64,000 bases of DNA from Isoetes taiwanensis (Eukaryota > Streptophyta > Lycopodiopsida > Isoetales > Isoetaceae): the NCBI GenBank assembly GCA_021234155.1, contig JAJEKV010000085.1:1018800-1082799 (forward strand), read 5' to 3'. Under the pieces are notes generated by a model. The model ran no database searches and was not told the DNA's origin. It saw nothing but the letters and a program-made list of their open reading frames with translations. The position numbers and the translations under genes were made by a program. Shown piece by piece: positions 35,864 through 48,285 of this stretch. How positions within the stretch are numbered: position 1 is the first letter of the stretch; each line of letters begins with the position of its first letter.

Positions 35864-35869
35864 TATATA
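35864..35869 (+). promoter_or_regulatory. Possible TATA box of AHL
   Basis: TATATA within TCATATATACGG lies 450 bp before the AHL start codon. A leader of about 400 bases would follow. Other TATA-like sites exist upstream (for example 35,108), so this is a guess. Confidence 0.25.
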
Positions 35870-36190
35870 CGGTCGGGTTTAAGCACAGTACTGGATTATC
35901 CCAGTAGAGCATTCGCATTAGGATTTCAGTCCAGAAAAAAAAAAGGCAGGCAAGCAAGCATCAGATTTGAGGAGTGTTTTTGCAGCAAAGCACACTGATG
36001 CATGATGCAGAATAGGAGGACAAATAGCTAGTTTTTTTCTGGCAGATAGACCTCATTCAAGAGCTACAGGAGGTCGGCATCAATGGGTTCTGATATGTTC
36101 AACTATTATCATCTAAGCAGTAAACTGTTTTCTTTGCTGTATGAAATAGCGGAAGCTTGATCGGAATTTGTTCAGTTTTTAAGAAAGCTT

Positions 36191-36300
36191 GCAGCACATC
36201 CTGCAGGAAGGCATATGAAGTGGATAAGGTGGAAATCCAAAAACCAGTTGCAGCAGATCCGGCAGGGAGGCATACGAAGTGGGTAGGCTGAAACCCAAAG
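36191..36300 (+). repeat. 59-bp tandem duplication in the AHL leader
   Basis: GCAGCACATCCTGCAGGAAG... at 36,191 recurs diverged as GCAGCAGATCCGGCAGGGAG... at 36,250, each ending in a run like GAAAYCCAAA. It ends about 20 bp before the AHL start codon. Confidence 0.85.
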
Positions 36301-36318
36301 AAAAGAAACCCTCTCCTA

Positions 36319-37158
36319 ATGGATCCAAGAGGCCTACAAGGCAGATTTCCCTCTTTTCCGTTTCAGCATTCAGAACCGATGCCTACTGCTGCGTCAGAAG
36401 ATGAACAAAGCGGAGGAAGCAGCTGCCCGGGGCAAGGAATGAAAAAGGACAGCTCTAAAGGAAGCAGAAGAGCTATGGCACAAGGAGGGGGGACCGGAGG
36501 CGGTGGTAGCGGAGGAGAAGGCGGAGAAGTTGTTCGCAAGCCAAGAGGACGGCCACCAGGATCTAAGAACAAGCCCAAGCCTCCGATCATCATAACCAGA
36601 GACACAGGAGCTGGAATGAGGCCCCATGTATTAGAAGTAGCAACAGGCTGTGATATATGTGAAAGTATAGCAACATTTGCAAGGCGAAGACAAAGAGGAT
36701 TATGTGTTTTAAGTGGTAGAGGAACTGTTTCTAATGTTAGTCTTCGCCAAACAGCTGCTTCAGGTGCTACGGTTACATTCCATGGTAGATTTGATATACT
36801 ATCACTCTCTGGAGCCTTTTTGCTTCAACCTGCTCCTCTAACAGCAGCAGGTCTGACGGTTTCTTTGGCTGGAGCCCAGGGCCAAGTCTTGGGCGGTAGT
36901 GTTGTTGGTGCTCTAACTGCTGCTAGTCCTGTGCTTGTTATTGCTGCCTCATTTGTGGGTCAATCTTATGACAGGCTTCCTCTTGAGGACGATGAACAGG
37001 TCCATCATGGTGCCTCTTCTATGGCACAAAACCAGGTTGCTCCTCCTGAGCTTTGCAATACTACCTTGTTTAACATTCCTCACAATGCCCTTCCTAACTG
37101 TCAGCTTCCTCCTGATGTCTTAGCTTGGGCCACTGGAGTTAGACCTCCCCCATTCTGA
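36319..37158 (+). CDS. AHL: AT-hook motif nuclear-localized (AHL) protein, type I
   Basis: A 279-residue, single-exon open frame, the usual length for the family. A Gly-rich linker (residues 55-70) precedes one AT-hook, RKPRGRPPGSKNKPKPP (73-89), whose RGRP core inserts in the minor groove of AT-rich DNA. The PPC/DUF296 domain (about 102-215) follows, with RPHVLEVATGCDI, VLSGRGTVSNVSLRQ and GRFDILSLSGAFL. It mediates trimer formation and contact with other nuclear proteins. One AT-hook, the GRFDILSLSG motif and lack of introns fit the intronless type-I clade, known to repress growth and affect flowering and immunity. The C-terminal tail is variable and ends RPPPF. No other ATG lies closely upstream in frame. 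It appears intact, and I could not name the orthologue. Confidence 0.96.
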   Translation: MDPRGLQGRFPSFPFQHSEPMPTAASEDEQSGGSSCPGQGMKKDSSKGSRRAMAQGGGTGGGGSGGEGGEVVRKPRGRPPGSKNKPKPPIIITRDTGAGMRPHVLEVATGCDICESIATFARRRQRGLCVLSGRGTVSNVSLRQTAASGATVTFHGRFDILSLSGAFLLQPAPLTAAGLTVSLAGAQGQVLGGSVVGALTAASPVLVIAASFVGQSYDRLPLEDDEQVHHGASSMAQNQVAPPELCNTTLFNIPHNALPNCQLPPDVLAWATGVRPPPF

Positions 37159-39870
37159 TCTGCATACTCTCATCAACTCAGGCAATTGAAATTTCCTTAT
37201 GGTACACGAATCAATTTCTCGTATCTTTAAGCAACCCTGGTTGCATTTTTTAAGATACGATTTGGGTCCTTCTTGGCATTCTTAGCTTTCCATTCTGAAG
37301 GATTCTCGAAATTGACAAGATCATGATTTAGGGTTTATGGCAAACATGTCAAGGTCAGTAAGATTATCAGGACAAATTGATAAAATCGTAGTTTGAAAAT
37401 CAAAGCTGCAGTATTCTTTTTTCATCAGAATTTCGTCTCCCCTTAGATGTCTCTTCTTGCGGAAGTTTGATCAAGGATCTGCAGTTCAGCATGCAAATTT
37501 TGCGCCTTTTCTATCGGTTGGCATTTCACCCTCCAATCTGCGTCACAGATATTTGTCTGATTTCCTGCTGCAGTAGCATTCTTTATCAGGGGCCGCAGGA
37601 TCGTCGTTTATAACAGTTGAATTCAACAGTTTTAAAGTAGCTACAAGAGAGCCAGCATCCAATACATGGACTGTGCTCGGATCAACCCACACAGCAGAAA
37701 GAGGTTTCTATAATGTATTCTCTTCATTTTCACAATGAAATTATTTCATGATTCATGGTTCTTCCTGTTCATAATATAATTCACTAGACGTTAGTCTACT
37801 ATCTCTCAAGCCGTACTTTATTTTGTTTTGCTCTCAGGAAAGCGAAACTGTAACAAGAATTAAGTAGCTTCTGATCAGCAATCCGTGCAAAGCATTCTAT
37901 TATCCGATGTATGGGGTCTTAAGCTTAGTAAATTCAGTCCGTCTGATAAAAATTTCTTCAGGGATACACATCTTGGAGCTGCAAACCTGTGCAAGGCTGC
38001 TATGTCTGTTGGAACTTGACATCTGAACTGGATGCTTTTGGACTTTCTGTTGACACGAGAAAGGAGCATGCTGTTTGGAACGTGAAAGTCCGTATAAGTC
38101 AAGCTTACTTTCCAGATCTCAGAACTGATAGCTGAGCTTGGCTTTCTTCCTGGAGAAATGACAGTGTCCTATAGCACAGACAAACGGGAAAGAGGGATTC
38201 TGTCCTGATTTCGTAGCCTTCAGCAGCCGTTGAGGAGTCGGTCCTTCTGGTCAATTGGACTACAAAACCAGCACCAGTAATATGCAGGTCAGGTCAACTT
38301 ATAGCACCACATTTTAGTGTCCGGCTTTACAGACAAGTTAATTCTAATGGTTTGGAAGAGCTTAGTTGCTAAATGAACGGTCTTCTTGAACTGGGGACGT
38401 AAGTTCTAATTTCTTAAGGAAAGATAACCGTACTCCTCTCCTCTTGTGGTTTGTTGTGCCTAACTTGCAGGCATTTAGATACATCGTACTCAGGTTTCTT
38501 ACTATACCTGCAGACTGAGAGCTAGATGAGACCTTTAAGGAATGGTCCTGTAGTGGAAAGCAGGATATCTCTCACAGTGTTCCATATTTGTCAGCAGCAT
38601 TGGTTTTCTCTATATGCAGTTAAAACTCAATCCAATATCGTCTATTGTAAGCAATTATTTCTTTGAGATCTATGGATTTTTAATTATAATGTAAGAAACA
38701 CAGCAGAGAATGAAGAATTAGGGTACATAAAACTTGTTTGGAAATCTTAGAGGGCAAGTAGGATTTCATATCTGTAAAACTGACTGAAACGGGTACAGAA
38801 AAAAAAGGGTAAGAAGCAGGTTGCATGCATAGGCAATGTAACTTAATGATGAAATGCTGAACCATGGTCAAGGTGGAAACACAACATTCCAGACGTGAAG
38901 AGCACCAAGCATGTTGGGACACTAAACCGAATAAACCTCATTCCAAAATGTAATCGAATTCAAAGGAAAGCTTCGGCTTTGGGAAAAGGGGGACCCAATT
39001 ATCGGGAGAGCCGATTTTTTGTGCCTTTTTTTCTTGCCTGTGTTGGCCAGTGTGCATAAGAAAAGTGTCTGCTGGCCATGGCTATGGAGTAAGGTGTAGG
39101 GTTAGGGTTTGGCCTAAAATTTTTGAAAAGAATAAAAAAGAGGGAAGAAAGAAAGAAACAGAACAGAAGCATGCCTTCAAAAGCGTGCCCGTGTGCATGG
39201 ATCGTCCTTGGAAACTCATCCGATCCCGATGCCTCGTTGTTTTGCACTCCTCTCTGCCCTTCCACCGGAATGATTTGCATAAAAGTACATGCTTCAGGTG
39301 TTCTTGATGGATCCCAAGCCAGGATTTGTGTAAATGATTGGAGATCCGTGTAATAACTCGCAGATCTTCGCTGATGGAGATGTTAATTAGTGCGAAATTT
39401 CACGGCAGCAGAAATTTAAGTATTCAATCAAACCAGAATGCAGAAATTGATGTGAAAAAGCATGGATTGAGAATCTATCGCTGTAAGAATCTTGTTTTTG
39501 ATGCAGACCTGGTTAGAAGACACGAGTGATTCCTGAGCATGCTCCGGCGCCGGCGATGCCATATTTTTCCATGTCTGTCTGTGGCGTGTAAGTGTACATG
39601 TTCGATTCTGCGGCTCCTGGTTTGATGCCGCTGCCGCATTCCCTTTGATCAAAAAAGTGATGGGGATGTTGGTCCTAACAAATTTTCTTCCCCCCCAAAA
39701 GATTCAAAGGAAATTTTCGTCGAAACTATTGTTTTTTTCCCACTTATATTTTATTAAGCAATGTATTTTGGATGGAAAAAAAGCCTAAACTTCTCTACCA
39801 TAAATTCCCCATGGCTGAACTCTTCCCAAATTTTGGAGAGCATGTGGTAGTGCCATTTGGCAAATGTCGG
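37159..39870. other. AHL 3' region and following intergenic DNA
   Basis: The first several hundred bases probably include the AHL 3' UTR. No clear poly(A) signal could be chosen. The remainder has no frame with a recognisable domain and no repeat that I could match elsewhere in the window. Confidence 0.45.
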
Positions 39871-39878
39871 ACGTGGGC

Positions 39879-39966
39879 ATGTTATAGCCAGCCTTAAATG
39901 GCAAAAAATTCGCTGTCCACAAATACACCTGTAATTTTTTGGCGTGGCTATAACATATCAAGACAC
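39879..39966. repeat. 88-bp inverted-repeat hairpin
   Basis: ATGTTATAGCCA (39,879-39,890) pairs perfectly with TGGCTATAACAT (39,955-39,966). Inside, GGCAAAAAATT and AATTTTTTGGC pair almost fully, giving an imperfect hairpin. It resembles a MITE remnant or a miRNA-type precursor. No target or partner copy is visible here. Confidence 0.7.
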
Positions 39967-40916
39967 GGATATACCATGGATATGCCCGTGGCTATACATG
40001 ACGGCATCCGATATATACGGTGCTCCAAAGCCAAATAGTGAACAAAAAAATTAAGACAACAAGAAATTTAACATTTGTTGGCGATGGCAGTTATATATTT
40101 TCACAAACCTAACCCTACAAATCCAGGATGATACATAACAATGAGTGATCATGGTGAATGCATTAACCATATCCTTCTTATGTAGTGGAGTTTTTTTTCC
40201 TCTTACAGAAAATTAAACAGCACCCACCTGTCAGCTTCTTGCCTTGGCTTTGATGTTTTTCTTGTTTTCATGCGGGTTTGAGTCTAGCCAAGTAGCTATT
40301 GTAGATGACGTTTTGATGTCAGTTCTTGTGTTATCTACCGAGACGAAGATGAGTGTCTCATGTCTTTTGCATCCTGCTTTAGAGCAGTGTAAGTTGGCTA
40401 ATTCGAATGCGACATGCTCTAGAGTTAATCCTTGGTAGTAATGTGGTGAAGTATGTCAGTGTATGAGGGGTGGTTGTCTGTGGATCGTTCATAATTTTTC
40501 AGGCAAGGAGGGTGTACCGAATAGTGGACCACTTAAGAATTATGGACAAGGAAGCATTGAAATAAATATTATTATCAATCAAAATGATGGCTAGCTCTTG
40601 GTTTGAGATATTGCACATACTTTTTCTTGGAGAAAATATATAGCCATGAAATCTCCACGTAAAACAGGCCTATCTATAAATAATAAGAATCATTTAAATA
40701 CCCTATTTTGGGTCAAGATTAGATGCTCAAGATGAACCCAATATTTTTACCCACTTTATTCAATGGCTGACGTTTGAGGATGTAGCATGTATTGCAAAAC
40801 GCTGAATTTCAATGCATATTTGGGAGTGCTAAACATGTAGATGAAGTATGAGGTTTTGCAAGACTAGTTGTGGAAGTGCTCATCTTGTTCAATAATGTAA
40901 TCATACTTAAAATATA

Positions 40917-43106
40917 CTAGTAACGGTGCCCGGCGCTGCCGGGCATAAATACTTTTGTGTTTGTTTCTGGGCATAAGTATGATTGTGTTTGTATTGGGAG
41001 GGACGATGAAGTAATTGATGTTGTTTACAAATATAGGGAAAATGTTGATGCTAGGGTTGTTCGAGCTTGCGTAAGACATGTGGAGAGCATGTGTTTAGTC
41101 AATTTATGCAAAGTAGTTGGGAAGCTTCAAAATTGTTTTTGCTCGTAGCAATCCTTTATGGACTTGTAACCTAATAGTTAAAGGTCCAATCAATTGACTT
41201 TGTGTTGGAAATGTGAAAAGATGACATGAATTTGAAGGATGTATTTAAGGGGGTGGGGTTTTTTTTTTCTTTTTGAGTGGTAGACTTATATATGTATGTT
41301 GATCATAAGGGGTTTTGAAATTTGCAAGTTGTTTCATTTTTAAAGTGATGGAATGACCTTGAAAGGTTTGTGTAGATATGAAGGTACATCTCTAGAGAAA
41401 TAAGAACAGTTACTCATGGTATAATGAAATCGTCAAAATCATAGGTAACAAAGAGAAAAAAATGAGAGAGAAGGCAAGCAACGTTAAAATCTATAGGTAG
41501 CAAAAACAGAAATGTGCAGTCATCTACATGTGTTAGAATGGAGGAGTTGTATTTGCTAAACAACATTGAACTCTCAAGTTAATTGTGCATATGTGCGCTT
41601 TTGAGGTTCATTTCGTTGGTTGGCTGTATGCAATTTTCATAACTATGATGTATGTTATTCTTTGTCTAATCTTAACTATCATTGATACGACTACTAATAT
41701 GTCTTGTCGTTTAAGCATTCTTGGCCTTACAAAGGCCTGAAGCACTGAATAACTCTGCGTGATTGCCATCCTTGCATAAGCTCCTTGATCTGTCATTGTT
41801 CTTGGTCTGTGTTGTTGACTTTAAGAATGATGCATCTTGTTTCTGTTTCGTAAAAGTTGATGGGTTCGTCTTTTCCATTCCATAGTGAAAGCACCTGTTG
41901 AAGCACCTTGCTTTAGCGGTGTCGGTCCAGTGGAGCTTTGAAACATGTGATTGTCTATCATACTGGTGGTCATCATAATAATAGACGAAAATGTAAATTG
42001 AGCTCTTGGGTGTCATTGATGTGCTGCCTCACAGCTATAAGTACATGCTGCATTTGCTTACTATACAAAAACATTAATGTTAGGTTACGGAATTCAAAAT
42101 GTGGGAATACATATTTATATTTGAAGAAAGAGCTTACATGCAATGTTAACATGCCAAATTCAAAGTATACATAGAGAATAGGCATGAGGCATACCTTGCT
42201 CTTGTTGGGTCCTTATTAGATGCATCGTGCGAAGCAAGTAAGGTAGCACTAGGGTCTCTTGAACTTTGTACACAGGGACAATAAACCCTGAAAGAGTATT
42301 AATCTAATTTATAAAGAATGAAGAATGGTATTGATGACTATGTAGAGTGAAATGCTTGTATATGCATTCCCAGAGTGTACTTACTGGATGAAAAAGAGAG
42401 GGTGCAACGTGCTCGTATTGCAATTAACATTGCGTCTTCTTGATCCTTGGCTACCATCTCCATCTAACGGACAATTTTTCCTTCTCCCAGAATCCAGCGG
42501 AGACAACCCCTGTGGTGACATTGAACATGCAGGTGCAGGAACTTATTGCAGATATTATGCAAGGAATGGAGCTTAAAAAAATAGAGTCCATAACTGTATT
42601 TCTTTGATAAAGGAATGCTTTTTTTTTTTTTTGCATTCCACTCGGTGTTATGATATGTACTTCCCTGCAAAACTTAGCAACTTTATCGAATAAATCCCAA
42701 TCAATCCAGAAAATGGAGCCTTCTGGCACAAGTTCACCACCCAACCGGGTTCAGGCTTGAGAGCACAAGAAAACACAACATCTCTTGCTTCTACCCAATC
42801 CTGAAAGTCTGACAAAACTATCGTTCTATCCTCTCTGGGTTTAACTTTGATGTTATAGCAAGAGTTATGAAAAGGATAAGAATCTGGGATCAACTAGCTT
42901 TGGCAAATATGTTATGGTTGAGGCACAAATAGTTGCTACAGAAAGAGTCAATGTCTGAATAACCATTAAAAGGTTGCCTCTTTGTTATAAAAACCAAACC
43001 CTTTTTCTTTATAATACCTTTCTTCCTAATTTTGCTGACGACACCTTTTGATGGAAATAGATGACGGTATAAAATATCCGTTTTTCTTTATAATAGTATG
43101 CATGGA
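40917..43106 (-). mobile_element. Probable Helitron (non-autonomous)
   Basis: On the minus strand the right-hand end starts TCCATGCATACTATTATAAA next to a flanking A (T on plus at 43,107). The left end closes with the GC hairpin GCCCGGC-AGC-GCCGGGC (40,928-40,944), then ACCGTTA, then CTAG followed by T. That is the Helitron rule: 5'-TC, a hairpin shortly before a 3' CTRR, and insertion between A and T. No Rep/helicase frame is seen, so it would be a passenger element. The 3' end is convincing; the 5' end is less certain. Confidence 0.5.
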
Positions 43107-43288
43107 TATATTGACAATGGTTATATATTACCCTATGCCCTTCTTTTTATAGGACTCTTGGAAAAACTCAAGAAAATTAATTCTAAAATATATGTGGAGA
43201 TACATTCTTAGTACTGTTTTGGCTAATAAGACTTGCGCTCATCAATCAAGTCTCCTGAACCTCTCCCCTGAGCATGTGTGATAACAAT

Positions 43289-43613
43289 TCCTTCCCATCT
43301 CAAGACTGGTCGTCCTTGATCATCTGCCTCACGGGTAAAAGTCCTTTCCTTCTCGTCTCAAGACCAACATACTCGATCGTCTGCCTCGCGGGTATAAGTT
43401 CTTTCCTTTCTGTCTCACGATCGATCGTACTCAATCGTCTGTCTTGCGGGAATAACTTCTTTAAAGACTCATTATACTCAATCATCTCTCACGAAGAATT
43501 CCATCCCTTCTCAAAGACTAATCGAACTCGATTATTTGTCTTGAAAAGTAACAATCTTTTCATAAAGCTAGTCAATTGACTATCTGCTTCGAAAGGTTTT
43601 TTCCCATCTCCAA
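43289..43613. repeat. Imperfect minisatellite, second copy
   Basis: Same roughly 57-bp degenerate units as at 12,031-12,355, with small substitutions only. Confidence 0.8.
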
Positions 43614-43689
43614 GCACTATTTCATTATATATGGACAAAACTTGATTTTTTTGATCATTTTCTAAAGTCTTACATCGATGAGGTTTTTC

Positions 43690-44321
43690 GTGCCTTAATT
43701 GCAATCCCCAACAAGTGGTGAATAAGCTTCAGCCACATGCATTGGAATCTTAATCGTGGCGGGAAGCTTCTTCTTATTGGATGGAGCCCAAGCAAAGTCG
43801 ATGGCCTCTCTGTCAATGCAATCACCCGCCGTTGTTGCCTCCATCTCTTCTTCCAACAGTTGACATAATTAGTAGGATACGCCTGGATCCGCACTGGTAC
43901 TGGCTCCCACCAAGTCATCTGAATGGTCTCAAAGTTCTTCTTCTTGTTGTCCATCTAAGGCTCTTCAGTAGTATACTCCACCTAGGTGGGGCACAAGACA
44001 TCGTCCGGGCATGCTAGAACAAACATGCCTTTCGAGAGGTCTTTGAACGGATTAAATTCACGTATAGATCTACCTTTCCAAGGAGCCACATAAGCAGGTT
44101 CCATGCTTGCAAGTGGTTCCACTACTGCAACTGCATCTAAACGATCAGCAACCACCTGCCTAGTTTATGGCCAAAAGTCTTCGTAGCATCCCACAATGTG
44201 ATCAATGTTCCCTAGCTTCTGCAAGAGCCGCATCCAGTACTCAATGATAGAGGTAAATTGTGTCGAGGAGTTAGCATACTTAGGGTTGCCCTTGTTAGTG
44301 GTAGAGATTACAACCCAATAG
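43690..44321 (-). pseudogene. C-terminal part of the block protein gene, copy 2
   Basis: Minus-strand frames read VISTTNKGNPKYAN, TSIIEYWMRLLQKLGNIDHI, GCYEDFWP, then TWWEPVPV and NCWKKRW as in copy 1, here without the 841-bp insertion. One or more frame shifts (near 43,840, where a base run differs from copy 1) show decay. Function unknown. Confidence 0.5.
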
Positions 44322-44353
44322 ACATTAGGGCGGATTTGGGGTCTCAAAATGGC
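44322..44353 (+). repeat. Left terminal inverted repeat
   Basis: 32 bp, identical to the reverse complement of 48,286-48,317. Confidence 0.97.
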
Positions 44354-45079
44354 CTCCTATCAGCCATTCCACGTCATATTTCCGCTCCCTTTTTCCCATG
44401 CCACCTAGGATACCAAAATCTCATCATTACAGATTTACTTGAAATATTCTCCCGGAATAAGGGGGATTGCGCATTCATGGCGCCATATGTATTTAATTCT
44501 GTTGGTTGTCAGACAAGCTGATGCAACATGTGGCGCTTCTAAAAAGCCACTTGCATTATAGCATACTGACAACTCATGGCGATTGTCTCTTGGTTTGTCG
44601 GATACCAAGCGTCGCGTGTCACCGATTCTTGCGCTTATTTTCATTTAGAGGCCATGGCCATACAAGCTTCCCCGCCTTCCACATTTCAAAATTTGAATGT
44701 GTAGGTTGAAGCTTTGTATCGACTTTTCATTTCAAAGGCGTAGCGGGTCTGCGCCTTATGGGTGGTTCACATGGAGAAGTTTAGGCCCTCCACGAAGTTA
44801 CGGCGAGTCAAGACCGATTAAAAACAGTATTTGCATCAGACTACGCAAGTTGGATCTTGCAAGGGCTGATTTTCCAAAACGAGGGATGAATTTTTTTTGC
44901 CTCATTAAGTTTCCGGGTTTTAAGCCAGCCGCTTCATGATTCGTCCATGTGAACCCAAAGATTAATCGGGATCTTTACTTCATCCCAATCTGAGGGCTTC
45001 CCCCCCTACAATTTGAAATTTGAATTTGCTTAATGTATAAAAGCATGGATTGTAGGAGAATGGACTTTTCGATTTCCAT

Positions 45080-45526
45080 ATGCACGTTGCAAATTTCAAA
45101 AACGAGGTTAGTAACGGACATTCGGCTCACACGGATTGTCTTTGGGGCATACAAATTGTACACCTTCATTTCGCGCCGTGCGATCCACGCAGTATGGAAG
45201 CTCCAAATGATGTGTGGATAAGGATCCAACTGACTCACGAATATGTTCCAGTCTTCAATCGCAAAAAAGGAGGTCTAAAAAATAAGAACTTAGACCTCGA
45301 CATGTTGTGTCTTGCAGGCTCAAAAAGTGTCGACATCTGGGCGGATGGCAGTTTATATCCATTGGATCCGTTGAGTGGCAAGAAACCGTCATTTCAGGAC
45401 GTTTCAAGTTTAGTCCGATTTTGTGGTGACGGTAACTCTGGCCTCCTAGGATATTGTGAGAGATTGAGAGAGGATGAAGGCATTCAGAATCGAATACAGT
45501 TCCTTGAGATGAGCTGCTTCCGATAA
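45080..45526 (+). CDS. Hypothetical frame within the 3,996-bp element
   Basis: 148 codons with varied composition (GSKSVDIWADGSLYPLDPLS, DVSSLVRFCGDGNSGLLGYC). No domain is recognised. It could be a captured host-gene fragment or a chance frame. No intron or promoter signals were identified. Confidence 0.3.
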   Translation: MHVANFKNEVSNGHSAHTDCLWGIQIVHLHFAPCDPRSMEAPNDVWIRIQLTHEYVPVFNRKKGGLKNKNLDLDMLCLAGSKSVDIWADGSLYPLDPLSGKKPSFQDVSSLVRFCGDGNSGLLGYCERLREDEGIQNRIQFLEMSCFR

Positions 45527-45864
45527 GGAAGGGGAAATGTCCGTGAAGATGCTAATAAATGACATTATACTTTGCAATGCGAAGGGTTTATACATTCTTG
45601 AAGTACAAAGGTTATGGTGTTTGTGTTTAGATACCTCTAATACAAGAAGTCTTTGACTACTTTTAACAATAGATTTCTTTAAAAATCTATTGCCATTTAA
45701 ATTATAGCAAAAATGAGTCTTGAAACTCTTTAAGTAGTAGAAGAACTCTTTGACTAGTTATCCATTTGATGACCATTTTTTAAGAAAATTTGATATGTGA
45801 CATTCTTATATGCAAACATTCATAAAATTTATGAACATTAAAGGTCAAAGCCATCCTTGTTTAA

Positions 45865-47501
45865 AGATCATATGATGCGAAATCTTCATGCGCAGAAGTA
45901 ATTGCATATAAGAAATTCGCCTGGTGTGATCCTTGCGTAGAAAAGTAAATAGAAACACAAATATTGAACTTACAACTTAGCGTAAACAAATAGTATTTTA
46001 ATAAACCAACACTTTATATACTAACACTTTACACTTTAAATAAGATATTTCTTTCTTTCCTTTTACTTGAAAGCTATTTTTTTTTCAAGATGGATCACAC
46101 CAAGCGAATAATACATATGCAAAAAAAAAGAGACACACTAAATTCGCATGGTGTGATCCACTTTCTTATTTGTCGTCAAATTAAAATTAAACACAAGTAC
46201 TCATTCCTATTTGTATCTAAAATGCTTTACCACTCTTAAAGTCATTATCCCTTTTCAAAGAGCATATTATTTTTCAAGAAGGATCACACCAAGCGAATAG
46301 TACATATGAAACAAAAATGGAACACACTAAATTCGCATCGTGTGATCCACTTTCTTATTTGTTGTCAAATTAAAATTAAACACAAGTACCCCTTCTCATT
46401 TAATGCTTTACCACCCCAAGTGCATAAAGTTATTAGTCCTTTTCAAAGAGCATATCTTTTTTTAAGAAGGATCACATCAAGCATCCTATTTGCATCTAAA
46501 ATACTTTACCAACTCTAGTAGTACATAAAGTTATTAGCCATTTTCAAAAAGCAAACACTTTATCAATAAATGAGCACGTCACATATCCACACTTAACTTC
46601 AAATAAGACACATATATATTTCTTTTATTAAAAGATAATCAAAGTAATTTTACTATAGGAAGTCATCTTTTTCCAAAAAGATCACACCAAGCGAATTTTG
46701 TATAAGCTAAAAGGTTGGAATATACTAAATTCACATGGTGTGATCCACTTTCTTGTTTGTTGTCAATAGATAATAACATCAAGTCCCTCATCAATAGTCT
46801 CCCATTTGCATATAAAATATGTATCATTCCAAGTTATATTATGTTTTATGAACTAAACTTTTTCAAAGAGGGTCCCAAAGCAAAATACAAACACTTAATC
46901 AATAAGCCAACACTTTACCAACAACCAAAGCTTTATTAAATAAGATTTTTATATTATTTTATCAAACCTAACAATATTTCCATATGTGACACTTTGAGTT
47001 AACTGATCCAAAGGCTCATGAAAGCGACATTTTATACAATATGTCTTTGGAGCTTTTATGTCGTGGCATTAGTAAACACCTCTAATGGAGCAAATATTTT
47101 GTAACTCATTTTTTCAACAACCCTGGATGCACGTCTTATCAAACATTTCTTCATTGCAAGGACACCATTCTCATAACTTTGAGGCTTGCACAATTCGCTT
47201 AAACGAGGTCATGGGACGACTTTCAAGCTCGGCTCCCACAACTTTACAACGTAAAACTAGATGCCCATTGCCCTGAATGTATATCTTCTTATGTCCATAT
47301 GTTAGACAACAACGATGCTAGTAATGCTTTTCCCTAGTCTCAAATCCCCGACATCTGATAAATATAGCCCAAAGAAAAATATTTGATTCAGTGAGTGAAT
47401 ATAAATCAAGAAGAGGGAAGAAAAAAGAAGCAAGGATCACATGACGCGAAATCTCACTACACATTTACAAAGTGCATATGCATTTTCGCATGGTGTGATC
47501 C
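45865..47501. repeat. Array of five 68-bp hairpins with fixed geometry
   Basis: The 18-base arm GGATCACACCAAGCGAAT and its near complement ATTCGCATGGTGTGATCC occur in pairs starting at 45,865/45,915, 46,092/46,142, 46,281/46,331, 46,679/46,729 and 47,434/47,484. Start-to-start distance is exactly 50 bp every time, although the 32-base loops differ. An unpaired arm lies at 46,469. Units at 46.1-46.7 kb repeat with a period near 190 bp. Confidence 0.9.
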
Positions 47502-48285
47502 ATGTATTATTGAGGGTGCAAATTTGCAAATATCCTCCTCTTCAAATCCCTTCCCCCCTTCCCTTTTTTTTTTTGCAATATACTATCCATAGCATTTATT
47601 TTGAACCCTATAGTTCTACCTATTCATTGCGTCACGAATGTCGCTCACGGCGATGTAACTCTATAGTCACCCTTTCGTTAAGGATAGCATTCTCACCCAC
47701 GAGCCTATGGATAGATATCCTTCCACCGTCGGATCGATCGATTCGTTGAATTGTAAGAATGAATGGCGGGGAGCAATACGATGAATGGGAAGAGGTGAAA
47801 AGTAGGAAAACTTCAGAATGAAAAAAATTGGGTAGTAAAACATGGCATGTAACGACGTTTGCTTGTCCGACATCGTCTACCGCCGTTGTTGCTTAACTCT
47901 ATGCTGCCACTGCAAAAACACAGACACTATTGGAGACTTGGATTCCAAATGAAGAGCGAAGGCGAGAGGATGCACGTAAGCGGGCTAATGTGAACAATGG
48001 AAATGTTGGTGCCAAAATTTGATAAGGTGGTTGGTGCATGTGGGCATGTGCACGATGGCGGGAAAAGTAGCCATTATTTTGGTCCGCGATACGATTTTCG
48101 AAAAATGCGGGCCATTAATGTGGTTGCAATGAATGCACAAACATGTCCTATGAAATTTCGCCATGTGGATGCCAAGTAAGCCTGCTCCTCTTTCTACTTG
48201 CCAACTAATACTGACTTTGGAAAAAAATGCGCAAACATCATTGGTCGCGAGAAACATGACGTGGAATTCGGGCATCCAAGATATG

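Noticed and set aside
35573-35998. 141-codon frame upstream of AHL
   Set aside because: CT-rich promoter or leader DNA; composition is skewed to Ser/Leu/Phe and no domain is seen.
46306-46939. Short frames in the AT-rich middle of the 3,996-bp element
   Set aside because: They run through the hairpin repeats and recur only because the repeat recurs.
45865-47501. CRISPR-like array
   Set aside because: Units are inverted-repeat pairs with irregular unit spacing inside a eukaryotic transposon; no cas genes and a plant context.
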